Below are positions 39,357 through 47,991 of a DNA stretch of 50,176 bases, piece by piece. A program made the position numbers and the translations under genes. The stretch is from Actinoplanes solisilvae (GTDB taxonomy: Bacteria > Actinomycetota > Actinomycetes > Mycobacteriales > Micromonosporaceae), in the NCBI RefSeq assembly GCF_003999975.1, contig NZ_RJAC01000038.1, positions 1 to 50,176 on the forward strand, in the 5' to 3' direction. Position 1 is the stretch's first letter, and each line of letters begins with the position of its first letter. The notes below the pieces were generated by a model that was not told where the DNA came from, searched no databases, and worked only from the letters and a program-made list of their open reading frames with translations.

Positions 39357-39859
39357 CTGTCGGAGTCGCCCTTGTCACGGTCGGCGGAGCGCTCGAGCGC
39401 CAGGTCGAGGGCGAGCACGCTGCCGATGATGAGCAGCGGCTCGATGCCGGGAGCGACCTGCACGGCGTACGTGTCCCGGATCGTCAGCCAGCGCTTCGAG
39501 ACCGACGCCACCTCGACGCCGTCGCGCTCGATGACGTACTCGTGGTCGAGCAGGTCGCCCTTCATCTCCAGGTCGTCGGGGCCGGGGACGTCGATCGTGA
39601 AACGCTCCCGGAACGGCGTGAACAACTTCTTGCGCACCTCGGCCGCCTTCTCGCCGCCGATGCGGATCTCGTACGTCGGGCGCAGCGCGACCAGGTGCCG
39701 GTGCAACGTCGCCACCTCGTCGCCGGACGGGTCCTCGATGACCACCTTGTCGCGGACGCTGAGCACCTTGCCGTCGACGTGGTAGACCTTGTTCCCGTGC
39801 TCGTCGAGCACGTCGAAGTCGTCCCCGATCGAGAAGAACCGTTCCCTGATCACATACAT
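39353..39859 (-). CDS. LURP-one-related (LOR) family protein
   Basis: The 168-residue protein begins MYVIRERFFSIGDDFDVLDE and continues with GNKVYHVDGKVLSVRDKVVI, YEIRIGGEKAAEVRKKLFTP and HEYVIERDGVEVASVSKRWL. This is the tubby-like, 12-stranded LURP-one fold. Bacterial members are thought to be lipid-scramblase-like or tubby-like membrane-binding proteins; no activity is established here. The C-terminus is a short hydrophobic helix (EPLLIIGSVLALDLALE) plus a charged tail. It is first in a two-gene unit with TauE/SafE. Confidence 0.85.
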   Translation of the reverse strand: MYVIRERFFSIGDDFDVLDEHGNKVYHVDGKVLSVRDKVVIEDPSGDEVATLHRHLVALRPTYEIRIGGEKAAEVRKKLFTPFRERFTIDVPGPDDLEMKGDLLDHEYVIERDGVEVASVSKRWLTIRDTYAVQVAPGIEPLLIIGSVLALDLALERSADRDKGDSDS

Positions 39860-39886
39860 GGGTCGATTCTGCCCGAGCCCTCCGAT

Positions 39887-40145
39887 TCACCGGCCCCCGC
39901 CCGGCAGTGGCACCTTCCACAGCCGTACGGTCCCGTCGGTGCTGCTGGTTGCGAGAGTGCCGCCGTCGGGGCTGAACGCCGCCGTCTCAACGGTCCTGCC
40001 ATGACCGGTGAGGGTCGTGAGACGCACCCCGGTCAGCGAGTCCCACAGGTCGATGCTCTCGTCCCGGGTCAGAGCCAGCACCGAGCGGCGAGGGTTGAAC
40101 AGCGGGCTCGGCGAAGGGGAGTCGGTCGGGGCTGCTACGCGAGAA
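39887..40145 (-). pseudogene. C-terminal WD40-repeat remnant
   Basis: The frame reads SPLFNPRRSVLALTRDESID, then LWDSLTGVRLTTLTGHGRTV and ETAAFSPDGGTLATSSTDGT ending VRLWKVPLPGGGR. This is one and a half WD40 blades ending in the usual closing WD strand. WD40 propellers need about seven blades. The frame is closed upstream by an in-frame TAA and has only GTG 40081 as a start, so this is the 3' stump of a larger gene. Confidence 0.7.
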
Positions 40146-40303
40146 CGATCACTACCTTAAACGAACTAATAGAACAAGTCACTCAACTCGACCGAGCGGA
40201 CGATAGATAGGAATGTGATGCTTCCGACTGGGTGGGGAATATAAATCTTGCCGGCAGTATTGTTGCGAGCGCAAATAATTCGTACGGGAGGAAGGGCTGC
40301 TCT
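40146..40303. promoter_or_regulatory. AT-rich promoter region with inverted repeat
   Basis: This 150-bp stretch is strikingly AT-rich for the window (for example CTTAAACGAACTAATAG, ATATAAATC). It contains the perfect inverted repeat TTGCG-AG-CGCAA (40263-40274), embedded in a longer ATTGTTGCG/CGCAAATAAT dyad. GGGAGGAAGGG (40286-40296) is a strong ribosome-binding site for GTG 40304. It is probably the promoter and operator of the FMN-reductase gene. Confidence 0.4.
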
Positions 40304-40870
40304 GTGAGCGAGCTCAATCTGCTGGTCGTCGTCGGAAGTACGCGGCCGGGGCGTGTCGGGCCCAAGGTGGCCGACTGGTTCGTCGACGCCGCGAAGGCGC
40401 ACGGCGGGTTCCAGGTGACCGTGGCCGACCTGGCCGAGGAGAACCTGCCGCTGCTCGACGAGCCGCACCACCCCCGCCTGGGGAACTACCAGAACGACCA
40501 CACGAAGCGCTGGAGCGAGAAGGTCGCCGCGGCCGACGCGATCGTGTTCGTGATCCCGGAGTACAACTACGGGCTCGGGGCCGCCTTCAAGAACGCCCTC
40601 GACTACCTGCACGCCGAGTGGGCCTACAAGCCGGCCAGCGTGGTCAGCTACGGCGGCGTCTCGGCGGGCACGCGTTCGGCGATGGGCCTGCAGGGCACCG
40701 CGTACGCCCTGCGCCTGTGGATGATGCCCGAATCGGTGAACATCCCGTTCGTGCACAGCCTGGTCAAGGACGGCCGGCTCGAGGCGACCGAGGCCATGGA
40801 CAGGGCCGCCACCGCGGTCCTCGACGAGCTCGCCAAGGTCGGCGCGGCCCTGGAGCCACTGCGTGGGTAG
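40304..40870 (+). CDS. NADPH-dependent FMN reductase (flavodoxin-like)
   Basis: The 188-residue protein shows the FMN-binding loop VVVGSTRPGRVGPKVADW at the N-terminus and VFVIPEYNYGLGAAFKNALD, the hallmark of NADPH:FMN or quinone reductases of the FMN_red family, then VVSYGGVSAG. It may protect against quinone or azo stress or supply reduced flavin. GTG 40304 is chosen because a strong Shine-Dalgarno sequence lies about 8 nt upstream; the open frame extends 24 codons further without family resemblance. Its stop is 3 bp from the convergent sugar-binding protein gene. Confidence 0.88.
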   Translation: MSELNLLVVVGSTRPGRVGPKVADWFVDAAKAHGGFQVTVADLAEENLPLLDEPHHPRLGNYQNDHTKRWSEKVAAADAIVFVIPEYNYGLGAAFKNALDYLHAEWAYKPASVVSYGGVSAGTRSAMGLQGTAYALRLWMMPESVNIPFVHSLVKDGRLEATEAMDRAATAVLDELAKVGAALEPLRG

Positions 40871-40873
40871 ACG

Positions 40874-42247
40874 TCAGCCGGCGACCTTGAACAAACCGTT
40901 GAGCTGGTCGTTCAGGTCGTTGAGCGACGAGACCGGCTCGTCGCCGATGTAGACGGCGTCCATCCGGGGGATCATCAGCGCGGTGATGTCGGCCGCGTTG
41001 GTGGTCACCGGGAACAGGAACGTCGTCTTGTCCTTGACCTGGTCGGTGAAGGCGGACACGTCCAGTTTGCGTTCGTCGCGGTTGAACGCGATCGCCTTCT
41101 CCGTCCCGGCCGGTCGCGCCGGGAAGACCACCCCGCTCTCGCCGATGATGTTCTGGCACTGCTCGCCGCTCATGAACTTCACCCACTTCGCGGCGTTGTC
41201 AGGCTGCTCGGACAGCGACGTGATCGAGTCGGCGAGGCCGTTGAACATCGACGCCCGCTTGCCGCTGGGCCCGATCGGGGTCGGCGCGATGCCCATCTCG
41301 AGCTTCTGGCCGGCCGCGTCGGTCAGGTTCGCGAAGGTCGAGATCTTCCACGAGCCGTCGAGCGCGATCGCCGCCAGCCCGGACTGGATCTGCTTGTCCG
41401 GCCCGACCGGGTTGTTGCCCCCGATCTCGGCGAAGCTCGGCATGTAGCCCTTGCGCACCAGCCCGAAGTACCAGTTCAGCGTGGACTGGAAGGCCGGCTG
41501 GTCGAGGTTGAAGCGCGATCCCCACGGGTTGCGGTCGGTCACCGACCAGCCCGCGCTGCCGGTGAACGCCGACCACTGTGTCTGCCCCCAGCCGGCCCCG
41601 CCGGAGCCGTCGACGCCCAGCCCGTACTGCTTGACTTTGGTCTTGTCGAAGCCGGGCTCGTCGCCGCGCACACCGTTGGCGTCGATGGTCAGGTGCGCGA
41701 TGGTCTTCTCGAACGTGCCCCCGTCGGCCGGGTTCCAGGTGAGCGTGTTCAGCGACGCGGGGTCGATCCCGGCCGCCTGCATGGACGCCGGGTTGTAGAA
41801 CATCGCGACGGTGTCCCAGTCCTTCGGGGCCCCGTACCGCTTGCCGTCCTGCCCCTTCCAGAGCTCGGCCAGCCCTTCCTGGTAGTCACCGTCGTTGATG
41901 TCGGCGGTCGGGGCGAGGTCGTCGAGCGGGCGCAGCACCTCGAGGTCGACGAACTGGGCGAATTTGTTGAGGTGGTCGGTGAACACGTCGGGCGCGGTGT
42001 CGGCGATGAACCCGGCGGTCAGCTTCGACCAGTAGACGTCCCATCCGTACTGGGAGATGTCGACCCTCAGCCCGGGATTCTCGGTCGCGAACAGGTCGGC
42101 GCATTTCTGGTAGCCGGGCTGCTGGGCCGAGTCCCACAGCCAGTATTCGATGGTTCCCCCGCCCGATTCGGTGGGGGCGTCGGTCCCGCCCCAGCCGCAA
42201 CCGGCGACCAGCAGGGCCGACATCAGAGCCGCGAGACGCTTCCTCAT
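40874..42247 (-). CDS. ABC sugar transporter substrate-binding lipoprotein
   Basis: The 457-residue precursor has a lipobox (LMSALLVAGC, Cys17) and an extracellular family-1 binding domain: TIEYWLWDSAQQPGYQKCAD, PDVFTDHLNKFAQFVD, RYGAPKDWDTVAMFYNP and a C-terminal FNGLADSITSLSEQPDNAAK. It captures an oligosaccharide outside the cell for the two permeases encoded upstream. Its ATG overlaps the stop of the MalG-like permease gene (ATGA). With the GH36 alpha-galactosidase gene at the operon head, the ligand is probably an alpha-galactoside such as melibiose or raffinose (inference). Confidence 0.9.
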   Translation of the reverse strand: MRKRLAALMSALLVAGCGWGGTDAPTESGGGTIEYWLWDSAQQPGYQKCADLFATENPGLRVDISQYGWDVYWSKLTAGFIADTAPDVFTDHLNKFAQFVDLEVLRPLDDLAPTADINDGDYQEGLAELWKGQDGKRYGAPKDWDTVAMFYNPASMQAAGIDPASLNTLTWNPADGGTFEKTIAHLTIDANGVRGDEPGFDKTKVKQYGLGVDGSGGAGWGQTQWSAFTGSAGWSVTDRNPWGSRFNLDQPAFQSTLNWYFGLVRKGYMPSFAEIGGNNPVGPDKQIQSGLAAIALDGSWKISTFANLTDAAGQKLEMGIAPTPIGPSGKRASMFNGLADSITSLSEQPDNAAKWVKFMSGEQCQNIIGESGVVFPARPAGTEKAIAFNRDERKLDVSAFTDQVKDKTTFLFPVTTNAADITALMIPRMDAVYIGDEPVSSLNDLNDQLNGLFKVAG

Positions 42248-43182
42248 TTGATCCCACTAAAGCCGATGGAGTTGACGATGCGTTTGGCGAAGAAAAGGAA
42301 CAGGAGCAGCATCGGCAGCGCCGCGACCAGCGTCGCCGCCATGAGTCCCGACCAGTCGGGCCCGGTCTGCGGGGTCTGCGACTTGAAGACGCCGAGCGCC
42401 ACGGTCAGCACCCGCGACCGGTCGGTGTAGCTGACCATCAGCGGCCAGAAATAGTCGTTCCACGAGGTGATGTAGGTCAGGATCCCGAGCGTGGCCAGCG
42501 GTGCGGTCGACATCGGAATGATCAGCCGGAAGAACACCCGTACCTTGGACGCCCCGTCGACGTGGGCCGCCTCCTCGACCTCGCGCGAGATGCCGAGGAA
42601 GAACTGCCGCAGGAAGAAGACCGCGAACGGCGTCATCAGCATCGTCGGCAATGAGATGCCGAGCAGGGTGTCGACCAGTCCGAGTTCCTTGATGAGCACG
42701 AAGTTCGGCAGCAGCGTGAAGATGGCGGGAATCATCAGTCCGGCCAGGAAGAACAGGAACACCTTCTCGCGGTGCCGCCATTGCAGACGCGCGAACGCAT
42801 AGGCGGCCATCGCGCTGAAGAACACCTGCCCGGCCGTGATCAGCGTGGAGACGATGACCGAGTTGGCCAGGTAGTGCCAGAAGTTGATCGGCTGTCCGGC
42901 ACCGCCCGCGTCGATCGCCTCCTGCCCGCTCTGCAGGCCGAAGACGCGCTCGAAGCCACCCCACGAAGGCTGCACGGGCAGCAGGCTGTCGGAGCCCGCG
43001 TACAGGGCGTTGTTGCTGGACAAGGCCGTGCGCAGCATCCAGTAGAACGGGAACAGCGACGCCAGGATCACCAGCACCATGAAGATCCAGGCCAGCGTAC
43101 GGCCGTACGGGAAGCCCGTTTTCTCCGGTGGTGGCGGCTCGGCCAAGGGAGGGGTCGAGACCGGGAGAGCGGTGGTAGCCAT
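42244..43182 (-). CDS. ABC sugar permease, MalG type
   Basis: The 312-residue protein has six TM helices and the EAA loop EVEEAAHVDGASKVRVFFRL that docks on the ATPase. The N-terminal cytoplasmic part (about residues 1-28) is Pro-rich, then FPYGRTLAWIFMVLVILASL. The open frame continues upstream into the previous permease in a wrong frame; ATG 43182 with GAGGA just before it is the start. It forms the membrane channel with the MalF-like permease. It is translationally coupled to the binding-protein gene. Confidence 0.9.
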   Translation of the reverse strand: MATTALPVSTPPLAEPPPPEKTGFPYGRTLAWIFMVLVILASLFPFYWMLRTALSSNNALYAGSDSLLPVQPSWGGFERVFGLQSGQEAIDAGGAGQPINFWHYLANSVIVSTLITAGQVFFSAMAAYAFARLQWRHREKVFLFFLAGLMIPAIFTLLPNFVLIKELGLVDTLLGISLPTMLMTPFAVFFLRQFFLGISREVEEAAHVDGASKVRVFFRLIIPMSTAPLATLGILTYITSWNDYFWPLMVSYTDRSRVLTVALGVFKSQTPQTGPDWSGLMAATLVAALPMLLLFLFFAKRIVNSIGFSGIK

Positions 43183-43193
43183 GATCGTCCTCC

Positions 43194-44090
43194 TCAGGCC
43201 AGGTCGGACTGTTCGGCGCGGGTGAGCCGGTACTGCAGGAACGTGATCACGATGAGGACCAGCAGCAGCGCGACCGACATGGCCGAGGCGTAGCCGAACT
43301 GGAACCGGCCGAACGCCATGTCGTAGATGTAGTACTGCAGCACGCGGGACGAGTCGACCGGCCCGCCGCGGGTGGTGACGGCGACCGTGTCGAACACCTG
43401 GAACGATCCGACCACGGTGATGATGAGGACCAATGCGAGGATCGGGCGCAGCAGCGGCAGGGTGATGCGCCGGAACATCGTCAGCTCCGACGCACCGTCC
43501 ATGCGCCCCGCCTCGTACATGGTCTCGGGAATGGTCTGGAGACCGGCGAAGATGAGCAGGGCCGTGTAGCCGACGTGCCGCCAGACATTGATGACAGCGA
43601 TGGTCGGGATGACCCACGCGCTGTCGGCCAGGAAGGCGATCCGGTCCATCCCGATCAGTTCGAGCACCCTGTTGCCGAGGCCGAGCTGGTAGTCCAGGAT
43701 CCACAGAAAGATCAGCGCCGCGACCACATTGGACACCAGGTACGGCGTGAGCACGACGCCGCGCAGCCAGGTGCGCTTGGTGAGCCGCTGCATCATCACC
43801 GCGATGGCCAGCGCGAACGCGGTCTGCAGGGCGATATTGATGATCACGTAGTAGACAGTGACCACCATCGAGTTCCAGAAGACCGGGTCCTGGACCATGC
43901 GGATGTAGTTGTCGAGGCCGTTGAACTCGGGCGGGGTGAGCAGGTTGAAGCTCGTGAAGCTCAGATAGATGCCGCGCAGCGTCGGCCAGATCATGAAGAC
44001 CAGGAACCCGGCGAGCGCGGGCGCGATGAACAGGATCGCGAGCCGGGTGTCGTCCTTGCGTTTCTTCTTCGGCACTGAAACAACGGCCAT
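43194..44090 (-). CDS. ABC sugar permease, MalF type
   Basis: The 298-residue protein has a basic N-terminus (MAVVSVPKKKRKDD), six TM helices (first LAILFIAPALAGFLVFMIWP) and the EAA loop MYEAGRMDGASELTMFRRIT. It pairs with the MalG-type permease 11 bp downstream. The gene follows the alpha-galactosidase gene by 9 bp. No ATPase gene is present in the operon, so a shared MsiK-like ATPase encoded elsewhere is probably used, as known for many actinobacterial sugar importers. Confidence 0.9.
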   Translation of the reverse strand: MAVVSVPKKKRKDDTRLAILFIAPALAGFLVFMIWPTLRGIYLSFTSFNLLTPPEFNGLDNYIRMVQDPVFWNSMVVTVYYVIINIALQTAFALAIAVMMQRLTKRTWLRGVVLTPYLVSNVVAALIFLWILDYQLGLGNRVLELIGMDRIAFLADSAWVIPTIAVINVWRHVGYTALLIFAGLQTIPETMYEAGRMDGASELTMFRRITLPLLRPILALVLIITVVGSFQVFDTVAVTTRGGPVDSSRVLQYYIYDMAFGRFQFGYASAMSVALLLVLIVITFLQYRLTRAEQSDLA

Positions 44091-44099
44091 CGTGTCTCC

Positions 44100-46232
44100 T
44101 CAGGCGTCGGCCCGGTAGAGCACCACTTGATCGGGGCGCACGCGGGGAACCGCCACCCCCGCGTGTTCGAGCGCCGCCCCGGACAGGACGGCCTCGCTCC
44201 CCCACCACGGCGGGGCGATTCCGGTGGGACGCAGGGGGCGCAGCCGGTAGGGGCGGTCCGGGTCGAGTCCGCGGAAGCGCAGCCGGGCCGGCGGGTCGGG
44301 GTAGGGGCTGGCCATCGTCACCATCGCGATCAGGGCGGCCGACCGGTCGGGCGCCACCACGCCGTGCACGAGCACGTCGTCGCCGTACCCGTCCATGCGC
44401 ACCAGATCCCCGGCGAGCAGCAGCCCCCGGTTCTGCTTGAAGAAGGCGATCCACTCCCCCAGCGCGTCGATCTCCTCCGGCGCGGCCGACGTGAGATCCC
44501 ACTCGATGCCCAGGTGCCCGAAGATCGCCGTCCCGGCCCGGAAATCGAGGTCGTGGCGGCGACCGGTGACGTGGCTGCGGCCCGAGGCGATGTGCGAGCC
44601 GAGCAGTTCGGGCGGCACGAGCTGACCGGTCCAGCGCAGCATGTGCTGGCGGTCGTGCGGGTCGATGTTGTCGCTGACCCACACCCGGTCGGTGCGTTCC
44701 AGCACTTCCAGGTCGACGCGCCCGCCACCCGACGAGCACGACTCGATCTCCAGCCGCGGATGGGCCGCCCGGAGCTCGTCGAGCAGCCGATAGAACGCCA
44801 GGGTCTGCTCGTGCACGCCCGGTTCGCCACCCGGCTGGGTGCCCGCGTCGATCAGGTCGCGGTTGTGGTCCCACTTGATGTAGTCGATCGCGTATTCCTC
44901 GAGGATCGCCAGCATCTGCGACTTCACGTGGTCGTAGGCGGCCGGGATGCCGAGGTTGAGCACCTGCTGACGGCGTGACTCGACCGGCCAGTCCGCACGG
45001 GCCGTCATGACCCACTCCGGATGTTCGCGGGCCAGCTCGGAGTCGGGGTTGACCATCTCGGGCTCGAACCACAGCCCGAACTGCATCCCAAGCTGCTTCA
45101 CCCGGTCGATCAGCGGATGCAGCCCGTCGGGCCACACGTCGGGCGAGACCACCCAGTCGCCCAGACCTGAGGTGTCGTCGCGGCGTGAACCGAACCAGCC
45201 GTCGTCCAGCACGTAACGCTCGGCCCCCGCCCCGGCCGCCAGCTCGGCCAGGGCGACCAGGCGGTCGAGGTCGTGGTCGAAGTAGACGGCCTCCCACACG
45301 TTCAGCGACACCGGCCGTTCGCTGCCGACGGCCCGGTCCCGCGAGCGCAGGTGCCGGTGGAACCGCCGGGCCACCTCGTCGAGCCCGTCGCCGTGCGAGC
45401 CATAGATCCAGGGCGAGGCGTACGACTCACCGCGCGCGAGCCGCACCTCACCGGCCAGCAGCAGCTCCCCGCCGCCGAGACGCTGCTCCCCCGACCAGAC
45501 CCGCTCGGCGTAGTGGGTGTGGTTGCCGCTGAACGCCGTGTGCACGGCCCACACCCGGCCGCGCGCGAACCCGAACCCGGGCTCGCCGGCGTGCAGCACG
45601 TAGGCGCTGTCGGCCCCGGTGCGGCCACGACGGTTCTCGCGCAGGTGCAGGCCGGTGTTCAGGGGCGCGCGTTGCGCAACGCGCTCCAGGTTGTGCCGTC
45701 CGGCGAAATCGAGCAGCTCGGCGGCCTCGGCGGGCACCGGGAAGGACAGGACCAGATCCTCCACCCCGTACGGCTGATCGTGCTCGTTGGTGACCGTGGC
45801 GCGAGCGCGCAGCAGGCCGCCGGGCAGCAGCTCGATCTCGACGAGCAGCGCGAGCCGGCCCGACTCGTCGCCCGCCTCGACCACCACCTGTCCGGGGCCG
45901 CCCGACGCAAAACCTCGCACCTCATCCCCGTACGCCCGAAGGCTGTTGATCTGGAGGGCCGGTGACCAGCCGGTGCCGGCCGCCGAGCCGCGCAGCCCGG
46001 GACGCCCGGTCCAGCCGGTACGGTGCTCGGGGACGATCGCGACCCGGGGTGGGAGGTCCTGCGCGTTGGAGCCGGTGACGCCCTCGCCGAGCAGCAGCAA
46101 CGTGCGGGCGGCGGGCTCGTCGAGGCCGGGCAGCGCCGGTCCCCAGTAGGCGATGACCGGCAGACCGGGCCCGACGGCATCGATCAGCACGGTGACCCCG
46201 TCCGCGGTCAAGGCGACAAAGGCATCACTCAT
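44100..46232 (-). CDS. GH36 alpha-galactosidase
   Basis: The 710-residue enzyme has an N-terminal beta-sandwich and a catalytic barrel. Motifs include ERYVLDDGWFGSRRDDTSGL, FGLWFEPEMVNPDSEL, YIKWDHNRD with nucleophile Asp455, and SCSSGGGRVDLEVLERTDRV, then WVSDNIDPHDRQ with acid/base Asp521. These are diagnostic of GH36. It releases terminal alpha-linked galactose; no signal peptide is seen, so it acts in the cytoplasm on imported sugar. It heads the operon with two permeases and a binding protein. A TTGACA-N17-CAATGT promoter lies upstream. Confidence 0.93.
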   Translation of the reverse strand: MSDAFVALTADGVTVLIDAVGPGLPVIAYWGPALPGLDEPAARTLLLLGEGVTGSNAQDLPPRVAIVPEHRTGWTGRPGLRGSAAGTGWSPALQINSLRAYGDEVRGFASGGPGQVVVEAGDESGRLALLVEIELLPGGLLRARATVTNEHDQPYGVEDLVLSFPVPAEAAELLDFAGRHNLERVAQRAPLNTGLHLRENRRGRTGADSAYVLHAGEPGFGFARGRVWAVHTAFSGNHTHYAERVWSGEQRLGGGELLLAGEVRLARGESYASPWIYGSHGDGLDEVARRFHRHLRSRDRAVGSERPVSLNVWEAVYFDHDLDRLVALAELAAGAGAERYVLDDGWFGSRRDDTSGLGDWVVSPDVWPDGLHPLIDRVKQLGMQFGLWFEPEMVNPDSELAREHPEWVMTARADWPVESRRQQVLNLGIPAAYDHVKSQMLAILEEYAIDYIKWDHNRDLIDAGTQPGGEPGVHEQTLAFYRLLDELRAAHPRLEIESCSSGGGRVDLEVLERTDRVWVSDNIDPHDRQHMLRWTGQLVPPELLGSHIASGRSHVTGRRHDLDFRAGTAIFGHLGIEWDLTSAAPEEIDALGEWIAFFKQNRGLLLAGDLVRMDGYGDDVLVHGVVAPDRSAALIAMVTMASPYPDPPARLRFRGLDPDRPYRLRPLRPTGIAPPWWGSEAVLSGAALEHAGVAVPRVRPDQVVLYRADA

Positions 46233-46291
46233 ACGGCTCCCCTTGGGACAGCGGTGGCCGGTGGGACGGGAGTGCTAAATCGATGTGACGA

Positions 46292-46320
46292 ACATTGCTC
46301 GGGTGTGTCCGGCATGTCAA
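46292..46320 (-). promoter_or_regulatory. Promoter of the alpha-galactoside operon
   Basis: On the minus strand a perfect TTGACA (46320-46315) is followed after 17 bp by CAATGT (46297-46292). The start point would fall near 46285, where AAATCGATGT (46277-46286), a partial dyad about ATCGAT, could be a repressor site of LacI type. Confidence 0.5.
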
Positions 46321-46383
46321 CCCTCATCGATCTTTCGCGAGGTGATTGCGTCGAAAACCCCTCACTTCGGTCGAGGCGAGCTC

Positions 46384-46389
46384 TACGGT
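46384..46389 (+). promoter_or_regulatory. -10 hexamer TACGGT of a leaderless gene
   Basis: TACGGT ends 6 nt before ATG 46396 and supports that start for the chemoreceptor gene. Confidence 0.4.
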
Positions 46390-46395
46390 GGTCGC

Positions 46396-47991
46396 ATGCG
46401 ACGAGGCGGCGTGTTCGTCAACCTGAGCGTCCAGGTCAAGATCGTGATCGCATCGGCGGTGGGTGTGGTCATGGCCGTGATCGTGGGGACGCTCGCCCTG
46501 ATGGCGCTGAGCGACTCGGCCGGCGCGGCCCGCAGCATCTACACCGACAACGTGAAGCACGTGGCCGAGGTCGGCGCGATCGAGGCCGCGCTGGGGGTCG
46601 CCCGCGTAGACCTCGCCAACCAGCTCATCTCGCAGGACCCGGCGTCGTCGGCCAAGTACACCGCCCGTTTCGAGCAGGACGTCCGCGCGTTCGACGAAGC
46701 CGTCGCCGCCTACCAGGAAGGCGTCCCGGCCGCGCCGCCCGCGACACTGGCCGCCCTCGAGAAGTCCTGGGCCGAATACGTCGAGCTCGCCACCACCAAG
46801 CAACTCGTCAACGGCAAGCGGCACGACTTCGCGGCGTGGCAGGCCGTACGCGACAACGAGATCAACCCCGTGCTGACCTCGCTGACGAAGAGCATCGAGG
46901 ACCTGGCCACCGCCGAGTCGCGCTCCGCCGCCGCCTCCTCGGCCGCCGCCGAGAGCGGCTACGCCCGCAGCCGCGTACAGACGCTGTCGCTGCTCGTGGT
47001 CGGCGGGGCCGGGGCGCTAGGGCTGGGCCTCATCATCGCCCGCGGCATCGTGCGCTCGCTCCACCGGGTGCGCGACGTCTGCGAGAGCCTCGCGGCCGGC
47101 GACCTCACCCGCAGCACCGGCCTGCAATCGCACGACGAGCCCGGCGTGATGGGCCGCGCGCTGGACGAGGCGATGGGCCGGCTGCGCCAGACCGTGTCGA
47201 CGATCGACAACTCCGCGGGCTCGCTGGCCAGCGCCTCCGAACAGATGAGCGGCGTGGCCCAGCAGATCGCGGCGTCGGCCGAACAGACGTCGGTGCAGGC
47301 GCAGGCGGTGTCGTCGGCCGCCGAGGAGATCTCGCGCAGCGTCGACACGGTGTCGGCCGGCAGCGAGCAGATGGGCGCCTCGATCCGTGAGATCTCACAG
47401 AACGCGAGCGAGGCCGCGCAGGTGGCGGGCGAGGCGGTCGGGCTGGCCGCGCGCACGTCGACCACGATGAACCAGCTCGGCGAGTCGTCGTCCGAGATCG
47501 GCGACGTCATCCGCACGATCACCGCGATCGCCGAGCAGACGAACCTGCTGGCCCTGAACGCGACGATCGAGGCGGCCCGCGCCGGCGAGTCGGGCAAGGG
47601 CTTCGCGGTCGTCGCGGCCGAGGTGAAAGACCTGGCCCAGGAGACGGCGCGAGCCACCGAGGACATCTCGAAACGCGTACAGGCGATCCAGACCGACACC
47701 GGCGGCGCGGTCGACGCGATCGAGGAGATCACCCGCGTCATCGCCCGGATCAGCGACTACCAGACGACGATCGCCTCGGCCGTCGAGGAGCAGACGGCGA
47801 CGACGGCCGAGATGAACCGCAGCGTGTCCGAGGCGTCCACCGGCAGCAGCGAGATCGCCCGCAACATCAGCGGGGTGGCCGAGGCAGCCCGCCTGACGAC
47901 CGAGGGCGTGCAGCAGTCCCAGCAGGCGACCAGCGACCTGGCCCGCATGTCGGCCGAGCTGACGAGCCTGGTGTCCACGTTCAGGGTTTGA
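46396..47991 (+). CDS. Methyl-accepting chemotaxis protein
   Basis: The 531-residue receptor has TM1 (about residues 13-37), an external four-helix-type sensor (about 38-195; residues such as VAEVGAIEAALGVARVDLAN), TM2 (about 196-217), a HAMP domain (GIVRSLHRVRDVCESLAAGD) and a long cytoplasmic coiled coil. The conserved hairpin tip is EQTNLLALNATIEAARAGE (from about Glu380). It signals through CheA/CheW, so this organism should have a chemotaxis system and motility elsewhere. The sensor looks like a 4HB_MCP domain; its ligand is unknown. It is divergent from the galactoside operon and overlaps the next gene by one base (TGATG). Confidence 0.92.
   Translation: MRRGGVFVNLSVQVKIVIASAVGVVMAVIVGTLALMALSDSAGAARSIYTDNVKHVAEVGAIEAALGVARVDLANQLISQDPASSAKYTARFEQDVRAFDEAVAAYQEGVPAAPPATLAALEKSWAEYVELATTKQLVNGKRHDFAAWQAVRDNEINPVLTSLTKSIEDLATAESRSAAASSAAAESGYARSRVQTLSLLVVGGAGALGLGLIIARGIVRSLHRVRDVCESLAAGDLTRSTGLQSHDEPGVMGRALDEAMGRLRQTVSTIDNSAGSLASASEQMSGVAQQIAASAEQTSVQAQAVSSAAEEISRSVDTVSAGSEQMGASIREISQNASEAAQVAGEAVGLAARTSTTMNQLGESSSEIGDVIRTITAIAEQTNLLALNATIEAARAGESGKGFAVVAAEVKDLAQETARATEDISKRVQAIQTDTGGAVDAIEEITRVIARISDYQTTIASAVEEQTATTAEMNRSVSEASTGSSEIARNISGVAEAARLTTEGVQQSQQATSDLARMSAELTSLVSTFRV

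Noticed and set aside
42244..45297. A single 1017-codon frame covering several transporter genes
   Set aside because: Only its last 312 codons (from 43182) show permease features. The rest is out-of-frame reading of the MalF-type permease and alpha-galactosidase genes.
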